Positions 55,134 to 64,000 of a stretch of DNA of 64,000 nucleotides are shown in pieces; position 1 is the first letter of the stretch; every line of letters starts with the position of its first letter. The DNA comes from Erythroxylum novogranatense (lineage: Eukaryota > Streptophyta > Magnoliopsida > Malpighiales > Erythroxylaceae): positions 63,184,523 through 63,248,522 of the forward strand of contig CM057228.1 in the NCBI GenBank assembly GCA_029891385.1, given 5' to 3'. A program made the translations under genes and the position numbers. The notes beneath the pieces are model-generated. The model searched no databases, was not told the DNA's origin, and saw nothing but the letters and a program-made list of their open reading frames with translations.

Positions 55134-56813
55134 CTAGTGTGAACTAATGCGAACTGGGAGACCCTTTTCAGGGGTTGGCATCATGTCGCCGATGATCTTT
55201 TCTTCGGGACAAACAATCTCCCACTTAAACCTCTTCACCACGTTGTGAACAAAAGTCAAAATTGCCAAGCGAGCATACTCTTTTCCAGGGCACATCCTAG
55301 GCCCACCTCCAAATGGAACAAAGGTAAATGGTGGAAATACTTTGTCATCCTCGTATCTGGAGGGCTTAAACATTTCAGGATCTGGAAAATATTCTGGATT
55401 CTTGTTTGTTGTGTTCACAGTCCAATAAACCTTCACAAACATATAATATCAGTCAAGCAATAGTGAAGTTGACAATGTTTCTTATCCAAAGCTTCAGAAG
55501 GATTTCGCCAATCGTGCCTGAAAGTTGACCGTGAAAAATCAAGCTTACCTTCCAACCCTTTGGGATGGTGTATCCTGCATAAGTAAAATCACTGAGGGCC
55601 TCTCTGAAAGTTCCCTGAAGTGGAGGTGTGAGCCTCATCACTTCGCATAATACGTTCCAAGAGTACTTCATCTTCTGAATGTCATTCCAATCCAATAACT
55701 CTCCGTCTTTCTTACTTTCTGAAATTTCCATGTGCTCTGGTTTTCAGAAACAAAAGCCAGTGATTTAACAGTGTTGTGTTAGAAATATGATCCTCAGATC
55801 AAGATCAAGATCAAGGAAACAAAATAATAAACACTTATAGTTAAGAAAAAAGATAATGAAGATGTGAAGATCTTACCAGCTAGGATCTTAGAGTAAATGT
55901 CTGGCCTTTCACCAACATATTTCATGAAGAAGGTCATAGCAGTTGCCACTGTACTATAGCCAGCCACAAGCAAGCCCATAATTTTATCAGCGATCTCCAT
56001 CTCCGGCATGTGCTTGCCAGAAGTATCGGTGGCGACTATCATATTTGAAAGTATGTCCAGCATCGGAGCTCCGGAGGTCATTGCAGCCTTCTTCTCTTTG
56101 ATAATAGTTCTTAATTCTTTCCTGATAGCAGCAGCAGATTTATTGGCTCTGTAGAAATTTGTCCCAGGAAAGTTCAGGGGAATTGAATGTAAACCAATGG
56201 TTATGTCATCAAAATAGTTGATAAGCCTGGAGATACGTTCAGGCTCATCTGTGCCTACGAAGAAGCGACAGGCAAGAGACAGGGTAAGTATTTTTGCTAG
56301 GGGAAAAGCCTTGACTTGAACTTTTCCCTCCCAGTAAGTTTGAATTTGTTGTTGGGTTATGTAGTCCATCTTCCCCAAGTACCTCACTAGAGCTTCAGGT
56401 TTCAAGAATCCTGGTGATTTCAATAACTTAGATTCTGCCTCGCGTGGGATTTGAGCAGAAGCAGAAGTTTGATATGATCTGAAGAGCTTTTGCATGGAAT
56501 GAGGACGAAATGCAGTGAAAATTTTCTGGTCATTGGAGAAGAGAAATTTGTGTCCATCAGGGCCACAAATGACAGCAGTCTTCTCTCCTAAAATCTTGGT
56601 CTTAAATATATGAGGTGAATACTTCTTCATTCGATCACAAACGAACTTTTCTGGCTTGCCAAACAGAAAAGATAGAGACTCACCCACCACGGGCCATCCA
56701 AAGCACCCTGGAGGCAGGTTTCTCCGATCACCGGATTGGCGTTTTAAAGCAAAGATGCCAACAACAAGTGCAATAACCACAGCAGGAAGAGACAAGATTA
56801 AGGTGACTCCCAT
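55134..56813 (-). CDS. cytochrome P450, CYP716 family (3 exons, 473 aa)
   Basis: Exons on the minus strand: 56813-55877, 55736-55549, 55430-55134, joined at GT-AG sites in phase, 1422 bp with no stop. The family works at the endoplasmic reticulum with P450 reductase, and many members oxidise triterpene scaffolds such as beta-amyrin. Seen: an N-terminal membrane helix ([18 protein letters not shown]), the Pro-rich hinge [15 protein letters not shown], the I-helix [15 protein letters not shown], ExxR in [22 protein letters not shown], and the haem block [17 protein letters not shown] with its cysteine. The I-helix has Ser where most P450s have Asp/Glu (AGxDT). The length is normal for CYP716. 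Subfamily and substrate cannot be assigned. It appears intact and is probably the only working copy of a tandem pair. Confidence 0.9.
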
Positions 56814-56897
56814 GGTAGATGCTAAAGAGTTGGATCAATTTCTTTAAATGGAGCTAGTAGAAAAACATTACAGGTTAGGGAGGACAGGACATGGTGT

Positions 56898-56907
56898 GTA
56901 TATATAG
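56898..56907 (-). promoter_or_regulatory. TATA box of the CYP716-like gene
   Basis: The minus strand reads CTCTATATATACAC here, about 90 bp upstream of the ATG at 56813. This gives a 5' UTR of roughly 50-60 bp. Confidence 0.6.
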
Positions 56908-57403
56908 AGGTTGCTGAAAGTGTCTCCAGAATTTTTTCTTTTCCTCGACAAGCATGTAATTGCCAGCCCACAAGTGGTCAGATCTGGGTTAGGACTAGTA
57001 TTTGATGAATAATACAGTAAAAATTAACTCTGATTAGTATAAAGGGATCCGACTTGAACTTAGGGTTCATTCAAAACTTCTATCATGTTCATTTGCAGCT
57101 TAAACAAGTAGCCTGTTTGATGTTTAAAGTTTCAGTTCAGTGTAACAACTTTTAAGCATAAACAACCTGTAGAAATTATACATGAACACAGAATTCAATG
57201 GCACTTTATGTACTTTTAGTGAAATAATATCAGAACAGTCTGGATTTGAAGCCAATTATTGTTACTTTTTAACTTATAGGATCATTTTTGGAATACTTGC
57301 AATACTAAGAAAGTAGCATATCCTTCTTTTACCTCTCTCACTACTTTAAACGTTTTGCACAATTTGAGTGAAGTTTGTAGCTCAGGTCATGCATTATGGA
57401 GCA
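56908..57403. other. upstream region of the P450 gene
   Basis: About 500 bp of AT-rich DNA lies between the TATA box and the hAT transposon. It should contain the proximal promoter. No other feature is recognised. Confidence 0.5.
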
Positions 57404-57411
57404 ATCTAATC
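57404..57411. other. left 8-bp target duplication ATCTAATC (hAT element)
   Basis: Identical to 61615-61622. Eight-base duplications are the hallmark of hAT insertion. Confidence 0.92.
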
Positions 57412-58015
57412 CAATGTTATGAATACCGTATCGGGCTTGGTATCGGATTGAGTACTGAAGCAGGCTATCTAGGTATCTATTTACATCAGATACCATTTCG
57501 GGATATTTTTTAAATTTATAAAATAGTCCCTAAACTTTTTAAAAATTGCAAAATAGTCCATATTGATATATTATACAACTGTACTGTATACTTTACTAAT
57601 TTCTTATTTACATCAACCATACTTTAAAAATCTTAATAATATATAATAATGACAATTAATTTGAAATAACAATAATTTTAAATATTTTACATATAAATAA
57701 TAACTACAATTAATATAAATAAAGACAATCATCATCATACAATTATAAAACTAAGAATAATACAAAGCATTTAAAATATTACAATTATACGATTTCATCA
57801 TTATAATAAATAATATTATATATTTACATCAAAATATTCAAAAATCCGATAAAAAGAACAATAAATATTACAAAAGAGTTGATGACGAATAAGCAATCAA
57901 GTAGAAGTTGAACTGAAACAAAATATTACATTTACATTACATACATATAATTTAACATAAACATCAATGATCAAATACAAGTAAATTAAAGAAGAGGAAA
58001 ATAAAAACACGAAGT

Positions 58016-59753
58016 TCAATCGTCGAAGGCGAATACCCGTTTGAGAGACCGATTTAATCGATCATTTGGTACAAAATCCTCATTATTGAGAGGAGCTTTA
58101 TCATCATCATCATTCAAATTTAATGCACCAAATGACATGTCAATGCTTTCCCATCCAAGATCATCTTCCACATTCAAATCACTCACATCAACTAAATTGG
58201 GTTCTTCAGAAACTCAATCCGCCAAAATATCAATATTATCAATCGCAATTGGATCATTTGAACAACTTGTGCTACTAAGAGTCCTAGTAAATAATTACAT
58301 TTAATTATTAGAAAATTATAAGAAATTATATAAAAATTAATAATGAAAATAACATACCTTTCCCGAAGCTTTAAATTGTAAAGAACAAAAACCAAGTCAT
58401 TCAACCTCTTATGCTCCAATCTATTCCTTTTCTTGGAATGGATAAATTCAAATGTGCTCCAGTTTCGTTCACACCCAGTTGCACTCACACATTGACTTAA
58501 AATTCGAATCGCAAACTTTCTCAAATCTGGAATACTACATCCGAAAAGATCCCACCAAGCAACTGCAAGTTATAAGAAAACAAAAGTAGTGTTATAAACA
58601 AAATAAAGTGATAAATAAATTTCAACAAATAAGAAATAGGAAATAAGTAATACCTGGAGAAAGAAGTCCTCTTTGTTGAATAGCGACCGATATTCCAAAA
58701 TCTCCATAAGAGTACTTATAAGCCTCCATTTGTGTGGTTAAAGCAATTTGCATTGAGTCATGAGGAACAATTGTTGTAATTATCATAAGCATTCCTCTAC
58801 TAACTTCAGCTTGCTTTTCAACATCCAGTCTAAAATACACACTAGGATTCAAAAATGCCCCAGCTACAAACAATAGAGAAGAAGTTGTTTTTTCCTTCTC
58901 TCATTAATGATTGAGATATATGGTTGGTATAAAGAAGGCCTATGTTTCAGATTGGCCTTGATTGCTTCCGTTGCTCTCTCCATAGCATCAAAAATATAAC
59001 TCATTGTTGGCTTTTCTTCACTATCAGCTAACCGAAGCACCCTCACCAAAGGCTCACAAACCCAGATAACGAATTGACATGCCGACCAAAATTCCCTATT
59101 TTCCAATATGATACTACAAACCTCCATTCCAGCATTAGACCTAGCATGCTGAGATGTAACCCACTTATCACTTGTAAACATTTGCCTTAACTCCTTCCTC
59201 AACAAAAGAAAAGACTGAAGTGATAAGAAATTTGTTGCAAATCTTGTCACAGCAGGGCGATACAAATTCCTACCATTGGTAAATTCCCTTCTCATCAAAT
59301 TTAAAACCCATGCATGATTATAAATAAATTTTGTCACATTCTTTGCCTTCTGCATGGTCTCATCAAAAACAGGAAAATACATAGGATTTCCTATATCCTC
59401 CAGTATTAAGTCAATGCAATGTGCAACACAAGGAGTCCAAAAAAATGAATTATAGGTTCTCTGCAACCTCTGTCCTGCCGCTTTATAAGCGGAATCATTA
59501 TCAGTAATAAACTGAACAATATTTTCCACCCCTACTCCATTCACAACTTGATCAAATATCCCAAACAAATTATCAGCAGTTCTAATCAGGCCAGATGCAT
59601 CAATCGATTTTAAAAACATAGAGCCATTAAAATAATAAACCAAAAAATTTATGATAGGCTCTTGTCTCCTATTCGTCCAACCATCACACATAATTGAGCA
59701 TCCATTAATACCCTAATTCGCTCTTCTTTCAGCCAAATAAGCTCTCATTTCAT
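58016..59753 (-). pseudogene. hAT transposase (DUF659 and hAT dimerisation domain), broken
   Basis: Minus-strand coding blocks with plausible splice sites lie at about 59753-58654, 58562-58358 and 58283-58016. The DUF659 block reads SIMCDGWTNRRQEPIINFL, VQFITDNDSAYKAAGQRL and FWTPCVAHCIDLILED; the middle has AGAFLNPSVYF. The dimerisation domain reads CVSATGCERNWSTFEFIHSK and a conserved acidic tail ends KRVFAFDD. It would bind the element ends and cut them out. Lesions: a TAG at 59713-59715, a one-base frameshift near 58865 and a TGA in the last exon. The N-terminal zinc-finger region is not visible; a pentamer expansion begins where it should be. Confidence 0.88.
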
Positions 59754-60360
59754 TCCAATTCAATTCCATTCAAATTCAATTCAATTCCAATTCAATTCCA
59801 TTCCAATTCAATTCCATTCAAATTCAATTCAATTTAATTCCATTCCAATCCAATTCCAATTCAATTCCAATTCAATTCAATTCCATTCCAATCCAATTCA
59901 ATTCCATTAAAATTCAATTCAATTCAAAACATACTCCAATCCTAACAATTACAAAACATTCATAATTCTATTTACATTCAATCAATTTTCAATCCAAATC
60001 CAAATTTCAATTCCATTCATTCCATTCAATTCCAATTCAATTCCATTCCAATTTAATTCAATTCAATTCGATTCCAATTCAATTCTATTTCAATTCAATT
60101 CCAATTCAATTCAATTACATTTAATTCAATTCCATTCCAATTCAATTCAATCCAAATTCAATTCAATTCCAATTCCAATTCAATTCAATTCCAATTCATT
60201 TCAAAACATACTCTAATCCTAACAATTACAAAACATTCATAATTTCCTTTACATTCAATCAATTTTCAATCCAACTTCCAATTCTAATTCAATTCAATTC
60301 ATTCCATTCCAATTCCAATTCCATTCATTCCAATTCCATCCACTCCAAATCCATAATTTT
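59754..60360. repeat. ATTCA/ATTCC pentamer expansion with a 267-bp higher-order duplication
   Basis: Almost all of this 600 bp is made of the pentamers AATTC, ATTCC and ATTCA. A non-pentamer insert beginning CAAAACATACTCCAATCCTA occurs at 59935 and again at 60202, 267 bp apart, each followed by the same TTACAAAACATTCATAAT stretch. The array therefore grew in at least two steps, by pentamer slippage and by block duplication. Confidence 0.88.
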
Positions 60361-60579
60361 ATACTTAAATAATTATTTATCAAAATTCAATACCCAAATA
60401 TTAAAAATTAATAACCATTTAACAAATATAAAAATGTGTCAATTAATGATTATCAATTTTAATTATCAATTTATCAATTTTACATTTAATTATTAATTTC
60501 ACATTTAATCAATTAATTGTCAATTGTTCAATTTGGTTTAACTGTTGCTTTGATTTTAATTATCAAACTTAATTTTAAA

Positions 60580-60780
60580 TTTCAAACTCAATTTCACAAA
60601 CTTAATCAAAACAACCGAAATGGGATTCAATTCAACTCAATTTCACAAACTCAATTCACAAACTCAATTTCACAATTTCAAACTCAATTATCAAACTCAA
60701 TTTTACAAACTCAATTTTACAAACACAATCAATCCAATTCAACCTTTAAGCCTTCACAAACTCAATTTCACATTTTCGGA
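60580..60780. repeat. CACAAACTCAATTT-type short tandem repeats
   Basis: Words such as CAAACTCAATTTCA recur about ten times with small gaps. The open frames at 60517-61411 owe their length to this low-complexity sequence and are not believed to be genes. Confidence 0.7.
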
Positions 60781-61039
60781 TTTTCCCCAATCAAACCTTC
60801 CTCTGAATTCCGAAATCAACTTATTTTTTCCCAATCAAACCTTTATCCGAAATCAACCTCACAAGTCACAACCTCTACCATTTTCGGATTTTCCCCAATT
60901 TCACCATTTTTTCCCTCATTCTCGGCAGAAACAACCACAACAAATTTTCACAAACTCAACAATACCTACGAATCTAGGATCACACAGCAGCAATCAACAA
61001 CAAAATTCCAGTAAAAATCAAACACAAAGTCAAAAACAT

Positions 61040-61410
61040 ACACCCAAAACAATCGGGTCTTCGGTGATGGTCAGCCGTCGGGTCTTTCTTCGGTGGTCGT
61101 GTAGTGTTGGTGCGTCGACCACGAGGAGGGCGGAGGAGCAGGTGGCAAGGAACGGCAACGAGTGGCGACGAGGGAGGAGCAGATCCGAGGAGCGACGAGC
61201 AGATCCGAGGAGGAAGGAGGAGTGGAGGACCAGATCCGAGGAGGGAGGACAGGAGGGACGAGCAGATCCGACGACGGCGACACCAGATCCGGACGACGGA
61301 GGAGCAAAGAACGACGAGAGGGAGGAGCAACGGGCGAGCGGTGACGAGAGGGAGGAGAGATACCGAGCGAAGAAGAAGAGAAGGTCGGGTTGGGGTGCGG
61401 GTGCCGGGTA
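61040..61410. other. GC-rich, purine-biased block in the hAT element
   Basis: The plus strand is rich in GAGGAGC and GACGAG words (AGCAGATCCGAGGAG occurs in variant form several times). On the transposase strand this is a CT-rich leader, likely the 5' UTR and promoter side. The long overlapping frames on both strands are compositional. Confidence 0.55.
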
Positions 61411-61614
61411 GATTTTTAGGTTTTCATTTTTTTTAATTTGCAATTTCGTCCTTAGAGATTTTAATTTTTGCGAAAAGGTCCCCAAAATTTCTAGATATGC
61501 ATGCAAGCCGGTCTGAGATCGAAACCGGCAGCATCTAACCTAATTGACACCAGTATTCCTAAGCCCGTTCCGGTTTCGATTTCCGGCCGGAACGGAATGG
61601 TATCCGTATCATTG

Positions 61615-61622
61615 ATCTAATC
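61615..61622. other. right 8-bp target duplication ATCTAATC (hAT element)
   Basis: Matches 57404-57411. Confidence 0.92.
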
Positions 61623-62144
61623 TAATAGCCTTAAGAGAGTTTTCATGTATAGAATAAATAGGCAGAGAGAAAGAGGATCCTCTTGACTTAATCCTTTGAA
61701 AAAATTGGTGGGACACCAAAAGATGCTGAGGTGCACTGGTGGATCAAATTGGAATGCTTCACTTGATCCTAAGTTATAGCCTAATTGGTAAAGGTAATAG
61801 GAAAACCAAATGCTTCACAACCTAATAAGCCAAAACTTTTTAGTCATTTCTAAGGTTTTTACATAATAACTAATTAAAGATATAAATTTATCTTTAAAAT
61901 TTTCATAAAAATTTAAATAACTGTATACATTTTGATGTTTATAAATATCAACACTAATTATATAAATTAAATTAAATGATTTTAGGTGATCATAATTATT
62001 TTAATTTAATTAAAATTTTAATTACCAAGCTCTACTGGTCTCCTGCCCTATTTATTTTCAAAATGAAACTGTTTGAGAATAAATTTTAAAATATTTATAA
62101 AAGCATTAAATTAAAAATGACACTATTTGTGATTAAAACATTAA
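61623..62144. other. AT-rich intergenic DNA
   Basis: No gene is seen. A tRNA-A-box-like AGCCTAATTGGTAAAGG at 61778-61795 may be a short SINE relic, but no B box follows. Confidence 0.4.
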
Positions 62145-62155
62145 ATAAGTGTATA

Positions 62156-62312
62156 TTTTTTTGGTATTCGAATCTACTGGGCTGACTAATTCAATTCGGG
62201 ACTTAAGTCACTGTTAAAACTTAAAACTCTTCACTCATCTTGCAAGTGTGTTTAGTGGGGATCGAATCTAAGAACTCTTCTCACTTGCCCAGCTTGTATA
62301 GACAACTGAGCC
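62156..62312 (-). mobile_element. tRNA-derived SINE (157 bp) with 11-bp target duplications
   Basis: On the minus strand it reads GGCTCAGTTGTCTA (polymerase III A box, 62303-62313) and, 35 bp on, GATTCGATCC (B box, 62259-62268). It ends in a run of seven A (T7 on plus, 62156-62162). Perfect 11-bp duplications ATAAGTGTATA flank it at 62145-62155 and 62313-62323. The boxes, A tail and duplications together define a SINE mobilised by LINE machinery. Family not assigned. Confidence 0.85.
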
Positions 62313-62323
62313 ATAAGTGTATA

Positions 62324-64000
62324 ATATTTTGATAATTGTAAATTAAGTTAAGTCCAAAACATTAATAAAGACTTATTTCTGCTATAAATTTTTGACCAGT
62401 TCCACTGTAATGCAATGCAACTAACCCCACTTACCTTACCTTTCTCCATGTTTGAATGTGTAAACCGTCAAAGTACGACGGCGGATGTTGTCCGTGGATG
62501 GTACCTAACTTATCTGTTCTTGATTTTGCCTACACAGGAAAGTGAAGAGCCAATTAACCCAAAACGTTGACAGTGGGTTGGCATTACTGCACCTGGAAAC
62601 TTAACTAACATAAACAAAAAGAATGAAACCTCATTGCCTAAATGCCATTTAATCACTCCTTTTTATAGTCATCAAATTAATCGGTGATGAGGCGGTGACA
62701 TCACGTGCTAGCGTTACTGAATCCCCTCTTTCCGGTGGTGTATGTATATATATATAGAGATACAAATTAATTATATATTGTGGGTTATAATTAAAGTGAT
62801 CTGATCAAGTTTAAGGCTTTAGGCTGTAATACATTTAATATAATATGGACTTTAACGTTACAATGAGCTAAAATAGAAATAAAAAATTATATAAAGAATT
62901 AGGGTTATGATCCCCAAGTGATATGCATGATTATCTTTTTTGATATTTTTAGTCAAAAAAGTGACGGCTCTTGAGAGAAAATAGACACATATTGACTTAG
63001 AAGATCAATAATCATGTTATTTTCATAAATTCAGGTGCGCATCTATAATAGATCTAAGTATTCTTGATGATTTGACATAATTGATTCTATTATTGGTAAT
63101 TATTTTCACCGTATGAAATTTTAAATTCTATCAAATAATATCATAGTGTCTTTTACGTTAGATCATTAAGAATATTTTAATTATTTGTCTTCTATTTTTA
63201 CGAAATATTTTTGTTTCTACAGGTCAGTTATTTAATATATATATCTAGTTTCAAAATTTTGATTATGTTTCAGTTATAAACCATAAACAACTTTATTTGG
63301 TTTTATACTTTAAACATCGGATAAAACCAATTGTTTGCTTTAGAAGTAAAACCATTCTTGGAACCTTTGTTTTTGTGGTTTATTAAAAGAGCATTTTAGA
63401 AACAAATGGAATATTTGATCAAATGATACATTCAACTGTTTCTACAAATTTTTATTCGGTTCATATATGATGGTTTGGTATATGCGGTTTTGACATAAAA
63501 CAATTATACCTGCTTTTAGATTATATTTTGAATGAAAATGGAATTCAGTTAACTAAGGTTAATACAATTAATGTTCAAATATTGGTATAATTGATCTTTT
63601 ATTAATATTATGAAATAAATTGATTGAAATAACATGTTGCTAAAGTAGCCTCTCTCGTGTAGATTATTATCACCACATATGTACATGTAAGTCGGCCAAA
63701 ATATTGACCTTCCTTTGGGCGGGTTAATACCCTCATGAATTACACATACATAACCATCTTAAAATATACATATCTGGTGATAAATATGTGACAATTATTA
63801 AGTTAGCCATATGAATAATTAATTAGTCCAAAAAAAGGTTAATTGTTTGATAGTTTGTTATTGTCATTATTTGATTACTATTCTAAGAATACCACTTGCA
63901 AGTTAATATTTTTGTCCAATGACTAAATATTAAAGTTGTGTTAGGCATCTTGTGATGAGCTTTACCATTATTTGATTTTATATGATTATGTGGAATTTAT
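62324..64000. other. AT-rich intergenic DNA to the window end
   Basis: No open frame, RNA gene or repeat boundary could be supported. A CACGTG word (62703-62708) and TATA-like runs near 62745-62760 are present, but no coding sequence follows within the window. Confidence 0.45.

Larger units (their letters stand above)
57412..61614 (-). mobile_element. hAT-superfamily DNA transposon (4203 bp)
   Basis: The terminal inverted repeats CAATGTTATGAATACC and CAATGATACGGATACC (13 of 16 bases match) are directly flanked by the 8-bp ATCTAATC. Subterminal AAAATAGTCCCTAAA / CGTCCTTAGAGA-type stretches (57515-57560 and 61436-61485) are also in inverted order. A decayed DUF659/hAT transposase lies inside on the minus strand. 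The right half is filled with simple-sequence expansions and a GC-rich leader. Its left end lies about 500 bp upstream of the P450 TATA box. Confidence 0.92.

Noticed and set aside
60517..61411. Frames of 165 and 263 codons in the hAT element
   Set aside because: They consist of Asn/Gln/Thr/Phe-rich simple-sequence repeats followed by an Arg/Glu-rich compositional block, with no domain and no codon logic.
60980..61506. Minus-strand Ser/Leu/Pro-rich frames (up to 158 codons)
   Set aside because: They are the complement of the GAGGAG-rich block and more likely an untranslated CT-rich leader.
61778..61795. tRNA or second SINE suggested by AGCCTAATTGGTAAAGG
   Set aside because: Only an A-box-like word is present. 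No B box, cloverleaf, A tail or duplication was found.

Overview
The window is nuclear DNA of a flowering plant, most likely a eudicot. Two intron-containing plant genes sit in about 64 kb of AT-rich sequence that is mostly transposable elements, nested up to three deep. No species can be named from the sequence. The host genes are a nine-exon gene for a plastid-type ribose-5-phosphate isomerase of the plant RPI4 class (20200-24096, +) and a three-exon cytochrome P450 of the CYP716 family (55134-56813, -), the family that includes triterpene oxidases. A second, broken copy of the last P450 exon lies 14.5 kb away (40563-40860, -).

Layout, left to right. (1) 1-3396: 3' end of an LTR retrotransposon cut by the window edge (element F), with its polypurine tract and 1025-bp LTR. 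(2) 3897-5232: minus-strand gypsy-type LTR with a decayed tRNA-Asp-like primer site (element H). (3) 5233-8405: AT-rich DNA with an array of palindromic GTCACA/TGTGAC cores. (4) 8406-18568: complete 10.2-kb Tat-lineage Ty3/gypsy element (G) with GATAT target duplications. It has gag-pol on +, a 65-bp tandem repeat array, and a separate antisense gene with its own TATA box and probable intron. (5) 18574-20090: AT-rich repeat DNA that also lies on the other side of G. (6) 20200-24096: the RPI4-like gene. (7) 25752-39524: copia-type, gag-only element A (ACATC target duplications), split by a rearranged partial tandem of a second copia element B (27185-37270). (8) 40563-40860: P450 exon relic. (9) 40861-54983: minus-strand copia element C, carrying gypsy-like element D (45260-52642, TAATA duplications), which carries a solo copia LTR E (48814-50917, GATGT duplications). 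(10) 55134-56907: P450 gene with its TATA box. (11) 57412-61614: complete hAT DNA transposon (ATCTAATC duplications) with a decayed transposase and an ATTCA/ATTCC pentamer expansion. (12) 62156-62312: tRNA-derived SINE with 11-bp duplications. The rest to 64000 is AT-rich, with no gene seen.

With the insertions removed, the ancestral order is RPI4, then a CYP716 tandem pair, of which one copy is now only its last exon. Element C joins the 5' edge of that exon to the 3' flank of the intact copy with no target duplication. This suggests that recombination between two C-family insertions deleted most of one P450. The most unusual structure is the antisense gene of element G. It is the longest near-open frame in the window and converges on gag-pol across the 65-bp array. 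All element coding regions carry stops or frameshifts, and many lesions look like C-to-T or G-to-A change, as expected for methylated, silenced repeats.
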